The notes: generated by a model from the letters alone, not told the origin. Counted from the first letter of the stretch, positions 30,973 to 41,871 are shown. The stretch: DNA of 64,000 nt from Chrysophaeum taylorii (GCA_029834535.1 JAQMWT010000574.1:1-64000), one strand, 5' to 3'. Numbers and translations: made by a program.

Positions 30973-33795
30973 CAGTGTTGGGAATTCACTTCAGCAAGTG
31001 AACGTGAACCACTTCACCAGCCACACAATATTGGTGAAGTGATTTGAAGTGAACACGTCACCCTACGTGGCCATCGTGAACCTTTGTGAAGTGAACGACA
31101 CCTTTTTTTTTTTTTTAACGCCAGCGTCGGTCCCTGCCTCGCCCCGTCAGTTCCGTGCCCCCCGCGCGCTATTGCCTAGGTCTGGTGCTCTTAGATTCAC
31201 TCGCGTTTTGGGGCGAAGGAGGAGTTGCCGTGGATGGGGTTCAGTGTTTCTTACTTTAGGCGATGTGAACGACCTCGGTACCTTCGTCTGGTTCTTCCTC
31301 ATCAACCTCCATCTCCAAAGAGTCTTCGCGGATGGAGATCCCGGCGTTTTTGAAAAACTCGGTCTCGTGTCCGAGGTCCCTGTACTTAATCAGGGCCGCC
31401 GCAATGAAATTATTTTTCATGCGCAGTAGGGCAACTATGTCCGTCTCGTCCGCGCCGAGCAACGTGTTTCCCTCGGTCAGGACAAGATTTCCAATGCTCA
31501 GGCAGCGCTCACAGTAGCTCTGCGCGCCATGTGTACCAATTGAACCCTTATAGGCTCCCGCCGTGTCCGGAAAGAACCCATGCTGCTCCTTGGTGAGCGG
31601 TCGATACAGCTTTCCAACGTCGAGCACAGCCAGATCTGTGAAGCCGAGTTCATCCTTTTTCTCAAGTTCAGGATAATGCTCTTTCCAGTTGAGCGATCTC
31701 GAGAGCCTGATCCATTGAGTGAAGACCTGTTCAAACTCCACATTGAAATCGGGCATCTGGTTCTCAGGCATAGCAAAAGAAGGCGCGTCGCCACTAATGT
31801 CGTCCCAAGCGTCGGGTGCGTCGAGTGCCGCCAAGAGATTGCGGGCAGGCGCAGGCTCGGAGGGCGGCGCAAGCTCGGAGGAAGTCATTGCCTTTTCGTG
31901 GTGGAATGCAGTCCGTGCGTAAATCACATATTCTTGCTTGAGCAACTTCCTGGCCTGAGCTCTCTAATTGGACGACAGGTGCCGGCAGTTGATAGTCCGA
32001 ATGTCAAGAAGGAAGGTAATCAGCTCGCGATCGTTGAATTCGTAGTTGAAGTGACGCACGTAGTTTTCATTATTCCCGCAAAACCGACGCTCACATTCGA
32101 GAATAGCCCGTTCAAGACAGATTTTGCCGGTCTCGCTGAGGTCGTCAACATCGACAGTCTTACGTGACATGGATTTCGCAGTTATGTTCGGGAGATCAGT
32201 GACTTCTAGCGTCCCAGCTCGCAGAGACTCGATCATGTTCGTTATAGCAAAAATCGCCTCGAATTCAGCCAACGCCACCCATTGCTCATCACTGATTCTC
32301 CAGGGTAGTCCAATGTTGGTAGCCGTGTACAGTTTAAGCACGCGGTGCATACGCAGCAAAGGACGAATAAGTTGGTATCGCGCCCGGAACCTCGTCTTAT
32401 TGAGGTCGAGCTTGAGCTTTGGCGATTTCCCCCGGCTGTAATGGCAAAAGCGCATGCAGATCCTTCAAACATGTGCCGCAAGAAAAGTACTTGGCTCCAT
32501 CGTGGGCACTGTCAGCAGCTCGTGGCCAGCTGGGAATGGAGTGATCACCTGCTTGCCTCTGGATCGTGTCAAGTCGCCACATGCCGCTGCCGAGATTTTT
32601 GAGATATCATGCATGTCACATGCTTCGACCTCAACAAAAAATTCTTCGGCGACGCCAAATGGCAGCCCGGTCTTGAACAATGGATGCGGCCGCCAAATCG
32701 ATGTCGATTCCTGCACGCTCCGCGACCACAGAACGGAGCAGAGAAGCCGTGCCGGAATCGGTTCCGTCGTCAGCTGGAACGAGGCCCACGCACACCGTCT
32801 CAACGCCACTCCAATCGGGCCAGATGAAGGATAGGCCAATGGCCTGTCGCTTGAACTTATCCTTGAGTGTCCCGCCGTCATGCAGCACCTGGGCGAATGG
32901 AATGCCGAAAGCCGCTTCATAACACTCCGTAACGACGTGCTTCAAGATTCGAACAAAGCAACGATATTCAGCGTCCACGCATTCAAACAGTGCCTTTCGA
33001 GTCATGAACGGGCATTGCCTTTCCCGCCACCGCCGCGGTAATACGCCTCAATTAGGTTGCGATGATCTTCGTCGTCGAAGGTGCGCTTGGAAATCCGCTG
33101 CGACGTGTACACGTAGTGCTGAGCCGAGAACGCCATCTGAGAAGAGTGCTTTGCCTGGCTGGACATGGCCATGAAGTACCTCGTAATATCCGATTTACCC
33201 TTCGAGGCTGCCACAACGCCCACGGCCGTCATAACGCCTCCTTTTCTTGGTCTGTCTTATGTTTCTTGGTGAGCTGTTGACGTCCCAGCTCGTCCTCCGG
33301 ATGCGCAGCCTTGAAATGTGCAAGGGGCTTGGTCGTCTGCCATGTGCCTTTCTTGAAGTCTCTCGTCACCTTCAGGCGCTCCCATCACCGGATACACACA
33401 TGCGTCGCCTTCCCACTGACGCGGTCAGCATGATTTCCCTTCAGTCGACGCACGCAGTCCCACACCTTGGAAAAACCTGGATGTTCGTCCACTTTTGCCG
33501 GGTGTGTTCCACGTCACAACATCGACGTCCCAATCGGCTCGTTCTTGTGTCAAGTTGTGAACTTCCTCCTTCTGTTCCGCGTATTCCTCCTCATCATCAA
33601 CATTATCCTCCACCTCCAGGTAGCGCGGCTCGACTTCGCTCATCAGACGGGGTCCCGGTCAGGCCGTCAGGCAAAGTGAATGAACGTGAAGTGAACAATG
33701 GACTTCGGACGAATATTTTCGGTGAAGTGAAGTGAAGTGAAGTGAACCAAATTCAGTGAACCTAGTGAAGTGAGCCCAGTGAATTCCTAACGCAG
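30973..33795 (-). mobile_element. hAT-superfamily DNA transposon, complete ends
   Basis: 2823 bp. The left end begins CAGTGTTGGGAATTCACT and the right end, reverse complemented, CTGCGTTAGGAATTCACT: an 18-bp terminal inverted repeat with three mismatches, of the hAT type (CAGxG start). An 8-bp target-site duplication TTGAGTTT lies at 30965-30972 and 33796-33803, the length expected for hAT. Both ends carry many subterminal GTGAAGTG/CACTTCAC repeats (30985-31100 and 33685-33780), the usual transposase-binding arrangement. The interior encodes a decayed transposase on the minus strand. The insertion splits a satellite repeat C unit; rejoining the flanks conceptually at the duplication gives an uninterrupted unit. 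Confidence 0.9.
31256..33640 (-). pseudogene. hAT transposase, several frame changes
   Basis: Reading minus strand 33640 to 31256, the parts appear in transposase order: an acidic N-terminus and BED-finger-like segment (THVCI, then TWQTTKPLAHFKAAHP) at about 33640-33240; a region at 33005-32630 with VLHDGG near a catalytic-Asp position and LSFIWPDW; CDMHDISKISAAACGD (about 32620-32560); a helical middle part (32455-31964); and the hAT dimerisation-like C-terminus CERCLSIGNLVLTEGN with a following ETDIVALLRMKNNF (about 31500-31400). Parts lie in different frames, with some possible introns (one candidate after THVCIR). Probably not functional as it stands; the element could be mobilised in trans. 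Confidence 0.7.
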
Positions 33796-34188
33796 TTGAG
33801 TTTACTCCTAAACCCTATTTCCCCCTCTCACCACCCCAGCGTGGGGTTGTCAAATTTTGATAACCCCTTGGCCCCGGCTTTCTTTTCCGCTCGACGCTCC
33901 GACCCCCGCCAATCTGAGCTGCTTTTATCAGCGCCCGCTCTGCAATTGACCTTTGAGTTTACTCCTTAACCCTGTGATACACGGACGGTTAGGCTCGCGC
34001 TTGGCTGTCCCTTACACACCAGCTTGCGTCAACCTCCTTCCTTCCACTTATTACCCCGGTTCTCCTTTCCGCTCGACGCTCAGACCCCCGCCAATCTAAG
34101 CTGCTTTAATATTATGTGTTCACAGCGCCTTAAATTAGGCTTAATTTAAGACTTAAACAACCTTTTGAGTTTACTCCTAAACCCCACG
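33796..34188 (+). repeat. Satellite-like repeat C, right block
   Basis: Contains the second half of the unit split by the hAT element (TTGAGTTTACTCCTAAACCC at 33796-33815) and two further units with CGCTCGACGCTC...CGCCAATCT at about 33890 and 34070. The gene at 34189 starts directly after the last core (GAGTTTACTCCTAAACCCCA, 34166-34185), so the repeat abuts the ATG and may supply its 5'UTR. Similar pieces occur at 53690, 54340, 55190 (inverted) and 55493. Confidence 0.7.
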
Positions 34189-34697
34189 ATGCTCCTCGTC
34201 TTGGGCACAGTCGCCGCGTTCCAATTCGCGGAGCGCGTCGAGAGCGCGAAGACGGCCGTGGTCGCGGGCTTGGCGACGTCGGTCGGCGCGGCGCCGTTCG
34301 AGCTCGCGGTGCACGTCGGCAATCTGCCGCAGTTCGAGTTCAACGTCGATCAATTGGTTCGTCGAAATCTTTTGAATTCCGATTTCCGATTCAGGCAATT
34401 ATGGGTGCGCTCTTCGGCGTCGTGTACAGGTACGCCGTTCGCGACGATACCAACCCGCAGCTCAATAGTGGCGTCGTCGGCGCCTTCGCTCTGACGCGAT
34501 CGCTCGCGTCGGTGAGGGTATCGCCCGGTTGTGCGTTCGCGCCGCTCGCTTGCGGTCCCCCTTTCGGCTACCTCGACCTTGCGATGGCCTGGCAGCTCGC
34601 CTCGACCCTCGCGACCTCGGCGATCGCGTTCTACGCCGCGGCGGCGGCCATCGATGCCGCCGTCGACCGAGGCTTCCTCCAGCGCTACCGAGGATGA
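34189..34697 (+). CDS. Conserved cyanobacterial/plastid-type membrane protein, two exons
   Basis: Exons 34189-34356 and 34395-34697 joined over a 38-nt GT-AG intron (34357-34394) give 156 aa. The leader MLLVLGTVAAFQ is a signal peptide with Phe directly after Ala-Ala, as in the ASAFAP-type signal of heterokont plastid proteins. The mature part (AKTAVVAGLATSVGAAPFEL, FEFNVDQL/AIMGALFGVVYRYAVR, DDTNPQLNSGVVGAFALTR, CGPPFGYLDLAM) has the style of a family shared by cyanobacteria and plastids whose function I do not know. Three hydrophobic segments suggest thylakoid or envelope membrane. The splice junction joins the conserved stretch in frame. Confidence 0.7.
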
Positions 34698-34730
34698 CTG
34701 CAGCTCCTGCGAGCTGACGTTATTGTTTAA

Positions 34731-34885
34731 TACGGGGAATCAGGATGAGGGTGTGTCCAGGCAAGATCTTTGTGTTATACGGAGGATCAGGATGAGGATG
34801 AGGGTGTGTCCAGGCAAGATCTTTGTGTTATACGGAGGATCATGATGAGGATGGTGGTGTGTCCAGGCAAAATCTCCGCGTAACA
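34731..34885 (+). repeat. Three tandem copies of a 53-bp unit
   Basis: GTGTGTCCAGGCAAGATCTT recurs at 34751, 34804 and (diverged) 34857, i.e. with a strict 53-bp period; the spacer is GGAGGATCAGGATGAGG-like. The array lies just before the decayed LINE fragment that starts about 34888. Confidence 0.85.
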
Positions 34886-34887
34886 TT

Positions 34888-35640
34888 GTCAGGAGCGAGA
34901 GTCGCGATTGCTGTTGCCATATTCGAACCTGCTACCCCACGCCTCTTCAATCGTGCTGTGCGGCTCACTCCCGGCCCTGGAATTCTCTCTGCGTATCGTA
35001 TAGCGCTGAGATTATGGGTTTCTATATCACACAAGCTGCACTTTGTTCCCTTCGTGACGTGCTCCTTCGGTTTACGGTTAAAGCAATTCTCGACAAAAAC
35101 AGTGCCGTGCTCGCACATTCTGGCCTCTCGCATCGCGCGCCAGCTCCAGCCGGTAATTTAAGGGATGAGACTGCGCGCACTTTCCTCAGCGCCTCGCGGC
35201 GATACATTTTGGTTCATATGATGACCTCGCATGGGTACCGAACGAACGAACGCCGCAAATCTGTTCTCCAGCTTACCTTTGTCGAGTCCCTCTAGTACTT
35301 GCCAATGGTCTCGCCGCGAGTGGTCGACGTGGGGCGGGTGCGGATGACCCTACTGGACGCATTTCTGTCATGGCTGTCATCACCGGCGCTGCTTTGTTTC
35401 CTTCAAACGGCGTTGTCTTTTTCATGCGGTTTGCTCATTTTTGATACGGTTTGCTCATTTGATCAGGCATGCGCTTCTTCGTGCACATGAGCCTGCGGAT
35501 GTCGATCCTATCCCACTCCTCGCCCGGACATCCTTTGTCGGCCCGTGTACGAACTTCATGGGATGCATTATGCGTGTTAAGTTCCTCGGGGCACAATTAG
35601 CCATACGGTATCGTTTTGCTGCTTTCAGTGTGGGGAAATG
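34888..35640 (+). mobile_element. Decayed non-LTR retrotransposon fragment (family B, RNase H region)
   Basis: DNA similarity to 49280-49970: e.g. TCTCTGCGTATCGT, CACAAGCTGCACTTTG, GTGCTCGCACATTCTGGCCT and GTTCCTCNNGGCNCAATTAGCCA occur in the same order. The protein fragments (PGPGILSAYR, KAILDKNSAV) correspond to the RNase H domain of the better copy. Frames are broken by many indels and stops. It is clearly older than the copy at 49026-50489. Confidence 0.8.
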
Positions 35641-36457
35641 GGAAATCGAGTGAAACGTACAAGTCTCGTGAACGAAAATCCGGAGAGATGAAAGCCGCGG
35701 TACTGGGCAGCAACGATAAGATAGTTGTATCGGGGGACGCCGCCGATTTTGTAGTAGCAGCGATAGAAACCATGCTGTGGTTCACTGTAACCGTCGTTGT
35801 GGTCCAAAGACACATTCTAGTCGTCCAGCGAAAGGTCGGCGTCGGCGATTTGCTACGTTTCGCCTTCTAATGCAGTCGAATGCAGCAGGGTGTCTGGCCT
35901 GGCTCGTCTGCCGGTGGGGGTTGCCAAGACTGCAGCAATAACTGGGTCATCCACACACGCGGAGTCGGAAGTTGGGCGGCGGCTGCATCTAAGCACATGC
36001 TGCTGCCACAGCGACAAAGAACGACCCTGCATGCGGGCTAACTTTGCCGACGCCTTCCGCGGTGCATGTCGAGGACTTGGTTTGCGTGGGCCCGTTCGCA
36101 GGCCGCGGGGTGAGATGCTGCGTGCCAAACAAAAGGTGTGACTGAGGAGGGTTTCGACGCTCACAAAACGCAACCACGCTGCCGGAATACGACCGCGCCG
36201 CGTCCCGTTTCTTGGTCGGGGATGCTCCGGCGATAAGCCTAGTGCGATGGGACCGGTGGACCACCTGTTTCGCTTCCAGCCAATCGCTCCTTGATTCAAA
36301 CAGTTAATACGCCTCTTTGACGTCAACAGTGCTGGAAGCATACTATTAAAAATCTGACCGGATGTCGCACAAGTAATTGTACGCACACTGTGACAAATGT
36401 GAGAAATTGAAACCGTCGAAAAGTGACGTCATCGAGTCGTGTCTTCGTGTGACGAGG
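35641..36457. other. Intergenic: no gene seen
   Basis: Unique sequence between the LINE fragment and the permease gene. Reading frames on the minus strand around 35850-36390 have no domain and are poor in composition. The last part is presumably the 5'UTR and promoter of the permease fusion. Confidence 0.55.
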
Positions 36458-38353
36458 ATGCCCAGTAAGGAGGAGGTGAAGATCGAGATGTCTGAGGGCG
36501 TCGAGAGTGCGCAGGCGTCGATTCGATTCGTCGACGATGAGGAACTCGGCGAGACGCCGAATGGCAGGAGCAATGAGATCCGCGAGATGCTCGAAGCGTT
36601 CCTCGGGCATTGGAAAATTGTGTGGGTGGTGACGGCCGAGTCGATGAATCAGTTCTTGTTGGAGAAGCAGCTTTCACCGGCGTTTCGACGCATCGCACGG
36701 TCAATTCACGGAAACGAGTTTTCGTTTAGCGTGACGGACGATGGGTGCTGGGTCGAGACCGAGTTGAGCGAAAAGGCCATGTTCCGCGGCACCAGCACGG
36801 TGCCGTGTCCCGTGAACGGCTTGGCGATCGACTGCATCGCGCCTGGCGGTGAGGAGGTGTCGAAGCGCGTCGTTTTTGAGGACGGCAAGTTGTTGATCGT
36901 CGAGGCGTCCAAGGGACACCGCGAGGGCGAGGTCGTACAACACGATCTGCACCTTATCGACGATAATACCCTTCACCGGACGCTCACAAATACCAGTACG
37001 GGGACGCGGTTCGTGATAGTTTACGCGCGCACGAGCATTGCCAACCACCACCGCTCTCTCATGCTTCACCGAGAGATAGCGACGGGAGAGCCCGTGCAGC
37101 ACCGCGGACGCATGGCCTTCTTGCCGGCAATGCTGTTCATGCCGTTATGGTTGTACGCGATGGCCAAGAACCAGATTTGGCGCGCGGTGTTTGGGGAGTT
37201 CTGGCCCATGTCGGTCGCGATGGTCTTCGGCTCGTTTATCGCGGGGTCGACGCCCCTCGGCGGCGGCGTCGTCGGCTTTCCCGTCGCCGTCCTCGCCCTC
37301 AGGTTTAACGCCGTCCAAGGCCGCGACTTCTCGGCCATGATTCAGAGTGTTGGAATGACATCGGCGTCGTGGCTCATCGCCTACCTGAAGCCTCAGCTCG
37401 TCGATCCCACGCTCGTCTCGTTCTCGATCGTCTTCGGCGTCCTCGGCTGCATCGTAGGCTTCATCGTGCGCATCGACTCGTTCGCCATTAATCTCTTTCT
37501 TACCACTTACCTCGTCGCCTTCGCCATCGTCTACTGCTACAAAAACGAGGTCATCGAATCCTACGCCATCCCCGTCCCGCCGACGCTCTCCGAGCGAAAG
37601 TCGTCGGCGTTCTTCGACTTCCGCCGTCACCACCAGCACGACGTCAAACATCGTGACTTGATGCCCGTCGACGCCAAGCCCTCGAAGCAGCAAAAGAATG
37701 TGGCTTCAGCGGCGGCAAAGAACAGGCGGCCATCGGGCGGCAGCGGCAGCCCATTGAGTTCGGAGGGGACCACGCTGATGTCCGAGGACGACGACGACGA
37801 CGCCGCTCGCGATCCTCGCGCCACGACCCGATATGTCGCGCTCGCGATTACGTCTCTAATTGGCGGCTTTGTGACTGCCAAGCTCGGCTCGGGCACCGAC
37901 AGCATGGCTTACATCTTCGCCAGCTGCGTCTGGAACCCGATGGTCCAACCCAAACACCGCATCTCCGAGTCGAAGATGACGGCCTCGACCGTCATCGCAA
38001 TGGCGACCATGTCGATCGTTGTCGTCGGACTTCGATTAACTACTGGTCGCATCGAACCCGACGTCATCAGGTGCTGGGCCGCTGCAGCCCCCGTCGTCTG
38101 CCTCGGCGCGCCTATTGGGAGCCTCATCCTTGGGCCCGCTGCTGAGATTATGCTTCGCCGCTTTTTCTACTTCATCGCCTTTCTCCAGTTCTTCTTCTTT
38201 GCTCTCATCGTTATCAAGACGCACGCTGTTGGCTGGTCCATCGTCGCGACAGCGATCGTCTTGTCCTTCGGAGCCATTGTCGCCCATTACCATCTGCGCC
38301 TGAAGCCGAGAATTCGCAGCCAGGGAGTCATCCTCTCTTCTGTTGAAGCGTAG
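36458..38353 (+). CDS. Lipocalin/FABP-like domain fused to TauE/SafE (TSUP) permease
   Basis: 631 aa from the first ATG (36458); the frame upstream has only a TTG. Residues ~45-200 read as a lipid-binding beta-barrel of the FABP/lipocalin class: repeated short strands with NEFSFSVTDDGCWVETELSE, RVVFEDGKLLIVEASKG and LHLIDDNTLHRTLTNTSTGT ending in FVIVYAR. From ~225 the protein is a polytopic membrane protein with two TSUP halves (FGSFIAGSTPLGGGVVGFPV at ~253-272; ALAITSLIGGFVTAKLGSGT at ~465-485, each with the glycine-rich G-x-x-x-G turn), separated by a ~100-residue hydrophilic linker with poly-Asp. TSUP proteins move sulfite, sulfoacetate or other organic anions. The N-terminal domain could sense or present a ligand; this is inference. 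Confidence 0.75.
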   Translation: MPSKEEVKIEMSEGVESAQASIRFVDDEELGETPNGRSNEIREMLEAFLGHWKIVWVVTAESMNQFLLEKQLSPAFRRIARSIHGNEFSFSVTDDGCWVETELSEKAMFRGTSTVPCPVNGLAIDCIAPGGEEVSKRVVFEDGKLLIVEASKGHREGEVVQHDLHLIDDNTLHRTLTNTSTGTRFVIVYARTSIANHHRSLMLHREIATGEPVQHRGRMAFLPAMLFMPLWLYAMAKNQIWRAVFGEFWPMSVAMVFGSFIAGSTPLGGGVVGFPVAVLALRFNAVQGRDFSAMIQSVGMTSASWLIAYLKPQLVDPTLVSFSIVFGVLGCIVGFIVRIDSFAINLFLTTYLVAFAIVYCYKNEVIESYAIPVPPTLSERKSSAFFDFRRHHQHDVKHRDLMPVDAKPSKQQKNVASAAAKNRRPSGGSGSPLSSEGTTLMSEDDDDDAARDPRATTRYVALAITSLIGGFVTAKLGSGTDSMAYIFASCVWNPMVQPKHRISESKMTASTVIAMATMSIVVVGLRLTTGRIEPDVIRCWAAAAPVVCLGAPIGSLILGPAAEIMLRRFFYFIAFLQFFFFALIVIKTHAVGWSIVATAIVLSFGAIVAHYHLRLKPRIRSQGVILSSVEA

Positions 38354-39831
38354 AATTCCGGCGCCGCCACCATCAAAGCTGACGTGACCGTCGTTTGCCG
38401 TTCACCATATCATCACACACCTTTTCTCACAACCCTTGGCGCTGTTGTGGAAACCCGATCGAAAAGCGCATCTCTGCAAGGTGAAGCTTATGGGCAACCA
38501 ACCTCCATGACGATTGCTTGCGCGGCGATGGCCAATGTGCACGCTCGTATGGAACTCGTTGCTATCTACCACTACCACCTTGAGTCGCTGAGCCCGTGTT
38601 GCCCGCAGTACGACATCCACATGCGCACCTCCCTTGGCGGCGGCGGCAGCGCGACGACGACGATGACGATGATGACGACGACGACGATAACGACGACGAC
38701 GACAGTCTTATGGTGGAGAATATTAGGGAGAAGAAACCAACAATCATAGAGCACGCACAATCACGCACCGCAAGATTACGTATGGCAACGAGGTGTGCAA
38801 TTTCTATGAGCGGTTGGGGGAGGTTAAAGTCGAAATGCTAAGAGTGGGGGGTCCGTGCGACGCGGAGACGGCGATGTGACTGTCAACCAACTCGTCGACA
38901 ACGTTCCGTCAAGGGGATATAAATATCCCCTAGGTTCCGTCTGCGCCCCCCGGCCATACCCCGTCTAACTGAGAACGTTCCGGCTGCCAACCGGCCCGCC
39001 CGGCCCGCCCGGCAGGCGAACAGGTGCGAACACGTGTCGATCCGGCCTCGCTCGGGAGAGGTCTGAAGTTAGTTCGTTAGTTGGGTAGTTGCAGGCTCAC
39101 GCCCCAGTGGAAGTGTAGTAGACACAAAAAAAATGGAGGAGAAACGCACACATGCGGCTCTTAGGACTAGGTTGTTATAGATAAGCGCAGCGATAAAGGC
39201 AGCAATCAGACGATGAAATGGATGGGCGCGAATTCCCTTAGGGTGCTACACAGGGCAAAAGCAAGAACGCGCACGAATGATAGCATGATGGTGGTGAGGT
39301 TGACAGCAAGCCACAGCCGCAAGATGTCCGGATCACGTGGTGGGGGCCTCTTTGGAGCTTTGGTCGGTCAGTCGGTCGGAATGATCGCGAGGCCGATTGC
39401 TGGTGGGGTGGGGGTTGTGCTCGGAGAAAAAAAAGTCGCGGGACACACGAGCTGGGAAGACATGAGCTTGAAGGAAAGCACGCCGCGCGGCGGGTATCAA
39501 CCGAGCACACGGGCCCCGCCGCGCGCGGCTACGCCGGCGACGCGCCCGGACGAGCATAGAAACGACGAATGTTTTTGGGCAGGGAGCACGCACAAAGCGC
39601 GCGGTTGCCGGCAGAGGCGCGACGAGGCATGACGAGGCGTGAATAGGGCACTCTTGGAAACGAGCGAGGAAAGGGAAAGCGAGGCGCACGGAATTTCGGG
39701 GAGTGTGTTCGAGCTTTTGACGCGAGGTGCCACCGGGTGGGGGGGGGGGGGGTGCCACTCAGGCCTGTATAAACGTGTTCTGTTTTCTGAAATAATCGCG
39801 GTCTTCGCGCGTCTACGCGGCGGCTCGAGTC
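38354..39831. other. Intergenic, ~1.5 kb: no supported gene
   Basis: Contains a (GAC/GAT)n microsatellite at about 38654-38702, a 20-base palindrome at 38912-38931, GC-rich direct repeats (GGCCCGCCC near 38990) and a G-run of 14 at about 39738-39751. A plus-strand frame starting at ATG 39325 (about 102 aa, beginning MSGSRGGGLFGALVGQS, Gly-rich then basic) could be a small gene but has no recognised family. Confidence 0.5.
38912..38931. repeat. Perfect 9-bp-arm inverted repeat with AA loop
   Basis: AGGGGATAT-AA-ATATCCCCT. It contains a TATAAATA sequence and is flanked by direct repeats of GTTCCGTC (about 38903-38910 and 38934-38941). It could be a core-promoter or protein-binding palindrome; no gene is clearly assigned to it. 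Confidence 0.7.
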
Positions 39832-40597
39832 TCACGCGAGCGTGCGGTGCTGCTGTTGCTCTTCCTGGACGCTCGCCCGCGTTCGTTTCCGCACGCGCGC
39901 GTCGTCAGCGAGCGATCCAGACGCCTCTCGCTGTCGTTCTCTCGCGTCGTCGTCGCCGCTGCATCGCTCGTGGACTTTGACAAAGAAGTCGAGCAGGAGC
40001 TGCGAGTCCTCAGGCTTGGCCGCCTCGACAGCATGGTGATGTCTCTTGGGGGGGGGGGAAGACGGCCGTTGGGGGCTATTATCGGGAGAAGGCTCTCCTC
40101 TCGTCTGTTGCTGTTGGAGATGCGTCGGTTCGAGGTCGGGGCTTTGCCCTCGAGAGGGGTGTTGCCCCCCCGCGATGTCGCACTCTAGCGAGTCCGTTAG
40201 GTGGCGGTAGTTGGGCATGGCCGAGTTCTTTCGACAGCGCTTAGTCGCGGGTCGCGGCGCGTACGCGCCGTTGTGTGCCGCGTCGTCGGGGTGCGCGCAG
40301 TACGCCGCCGGCGCGCCGAACGTGTTTGCCCGCGGCCTCGCGTACGTCGACACCAGCGGCGCGCCACCCGGGAGCCCCTCGTGCTCGCCGAGGTCAAAGC
40401 TCCGACGCCTCGCCGGGGCCGGAGCCGGCTCGTCGACCGACCGTCTAGAAGCGCTTATGAGCGCGCCCGTGTGGTCGACGACGACGGGCACGTCGAAGCC
40501 TCGAAGGTCGAGCGAAGAGGCGACGGATTTGCCGAGGTCGTCTGTTCTCCGGTACACGCCGCCCGGTGCCGGCGCGAGATGTTGTGCATACGACCCC

Positions 40598-40632
<35 letters not shown>

Positions 40633-41871
40633 AAAGTTGTTGTTGTTGCTGCTGTTAAGGAGGTTGCTGTTGTTCGAAGGGCCACCCAGGTGGTGGTGGT
40701 GGTGGTGGTGATGGTGGTGGTGGTGATTGGCACCGGCAAGAGGAGGCGACGGGAGCGGCGGATATTTAGCGCTTGCCTGCGCGCCCTTACCTCCACCGCC
40801 CGAAGTCGGCGACCCGACGGCCGACGCCATCGCCGACGCCGCTTGCTGCTGTATGCTCGACGACGCGCGCCTCGCCTTGGATGACATGGCGCCGGCCGAA
40901 CCGTACGCAAAGTTAGAGCGCTGGAGGTGCGACAAGAACCGCCGCGCCATCTCGTTGAGCTCTGCGCGCACGCGCGCAATCTCGACCGCCGTCTCGGCCG
41001 TGTGTTTGCACGGCGTAAATACTCGTTTGCCTATCGAGGCATCGCCCGCGAATTTCTTCGTAATCCGCATCGGATCGCAGTGGAGTTTCTCGGACAAGTA
41101 GGATCGGAGGGTCGTCCCCGGCGAGCAGTCCAACATACCGCGCTCGAACTCGCGGATAATAGTGCTCGTGTACATTTCCTCCTCGATCGTCCACTTGCCT
41201 TTGCGCAGCGGGGGGTTGGGCCTCTGCTGCTGCTGAGCGCCTTTGGTGGCGGCCGCCGGTGCGGCGGAAGCGGTCGTGGCGGCGGCCGCCGCCGCCGACT
41301 TGGATGATGCCTGCCAGGAGCTCGACGTCGAGCCATGCCACGAGACCTCCTGCTGCGCGTGTTCGTCGCGACTTCGTGCCGGCGCCGCAACCCGGTGCGA
41401 ATGCCGCGACGCGTGCTGTTGCTGTCCCTCCGATGAGGAAGACGAATACGGAGGTGCCCTTCGCTGATCGACCTCGCCGCGACTCGAGGTGTCAGAGGAT
41501 TGGTCGCTGCTCACCTTGGCGACCGGATCTGCGTCGGTGAACTCGGTCATCGAACTGTCGGCACCGCCGTCGAGCAGCACCTTGCCGCGGGCGTTGGGCG
41601 AGCTGCCGCCGTCGGTCGTGACTGTCGCGCCCGAGCTGCTTCGGCCAAGCTCCTCGCCCCCGCCTCGCCGCGACGAGGCCAAAGCTGCCGCGGCAGCGGA
41701 GAGCTGTGCCTGACCCCCATCGTTAACACCTCCGAGCTGCGATCGCACGCTCGAGGAGCGCGCAGTGGCACCGCTGTCGCTGCTGCTCTTTTGAGATGCT
41801 GCTGCCATCTCAAGCGAGACCAACCGATTCGGCGGTGCAACGCGGTCCGGATCGGACGCGTCGATCGTCAT
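39832..41871 (-). CDS. Stramenopile-type regulator-like protein with conserved KGKWT domain
   Basis: 679 aa counted from the first in-frame ATG (41871). The frame is open upstream to 42039 without ATG; a 79-nt intron (GTTGTGAG..GCTAACCGCAG) could join a short ATG exon at about 42093-42025 to the frame near 41945, which would lengthen the N-terminus. The one conserved domain (about residues 223-290) starts RKGKWTIEEEMYTSTIIREF and continues with TTLRSYLSEKLHCDPMRITK and a KFAG...IGKRVF end. I know this signature from diatom and oomycete proteins, where it is abundant and uncharacterised; the opening KWT..EE resembles Myb/SANT. The rest is disordered: poly-Ser, poly-Ala, 13 His, about 12 Gly and poly-Gln tracts, typical of transcription regulators. 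Role in transcription is inference. Confidence 0.75.

Noticed and set aside
31130-31260. Second small gene in the left hAT end
   Set aside because: Only short frames between TIR-proximal repeats; consistent with transposon non-coding sequence.
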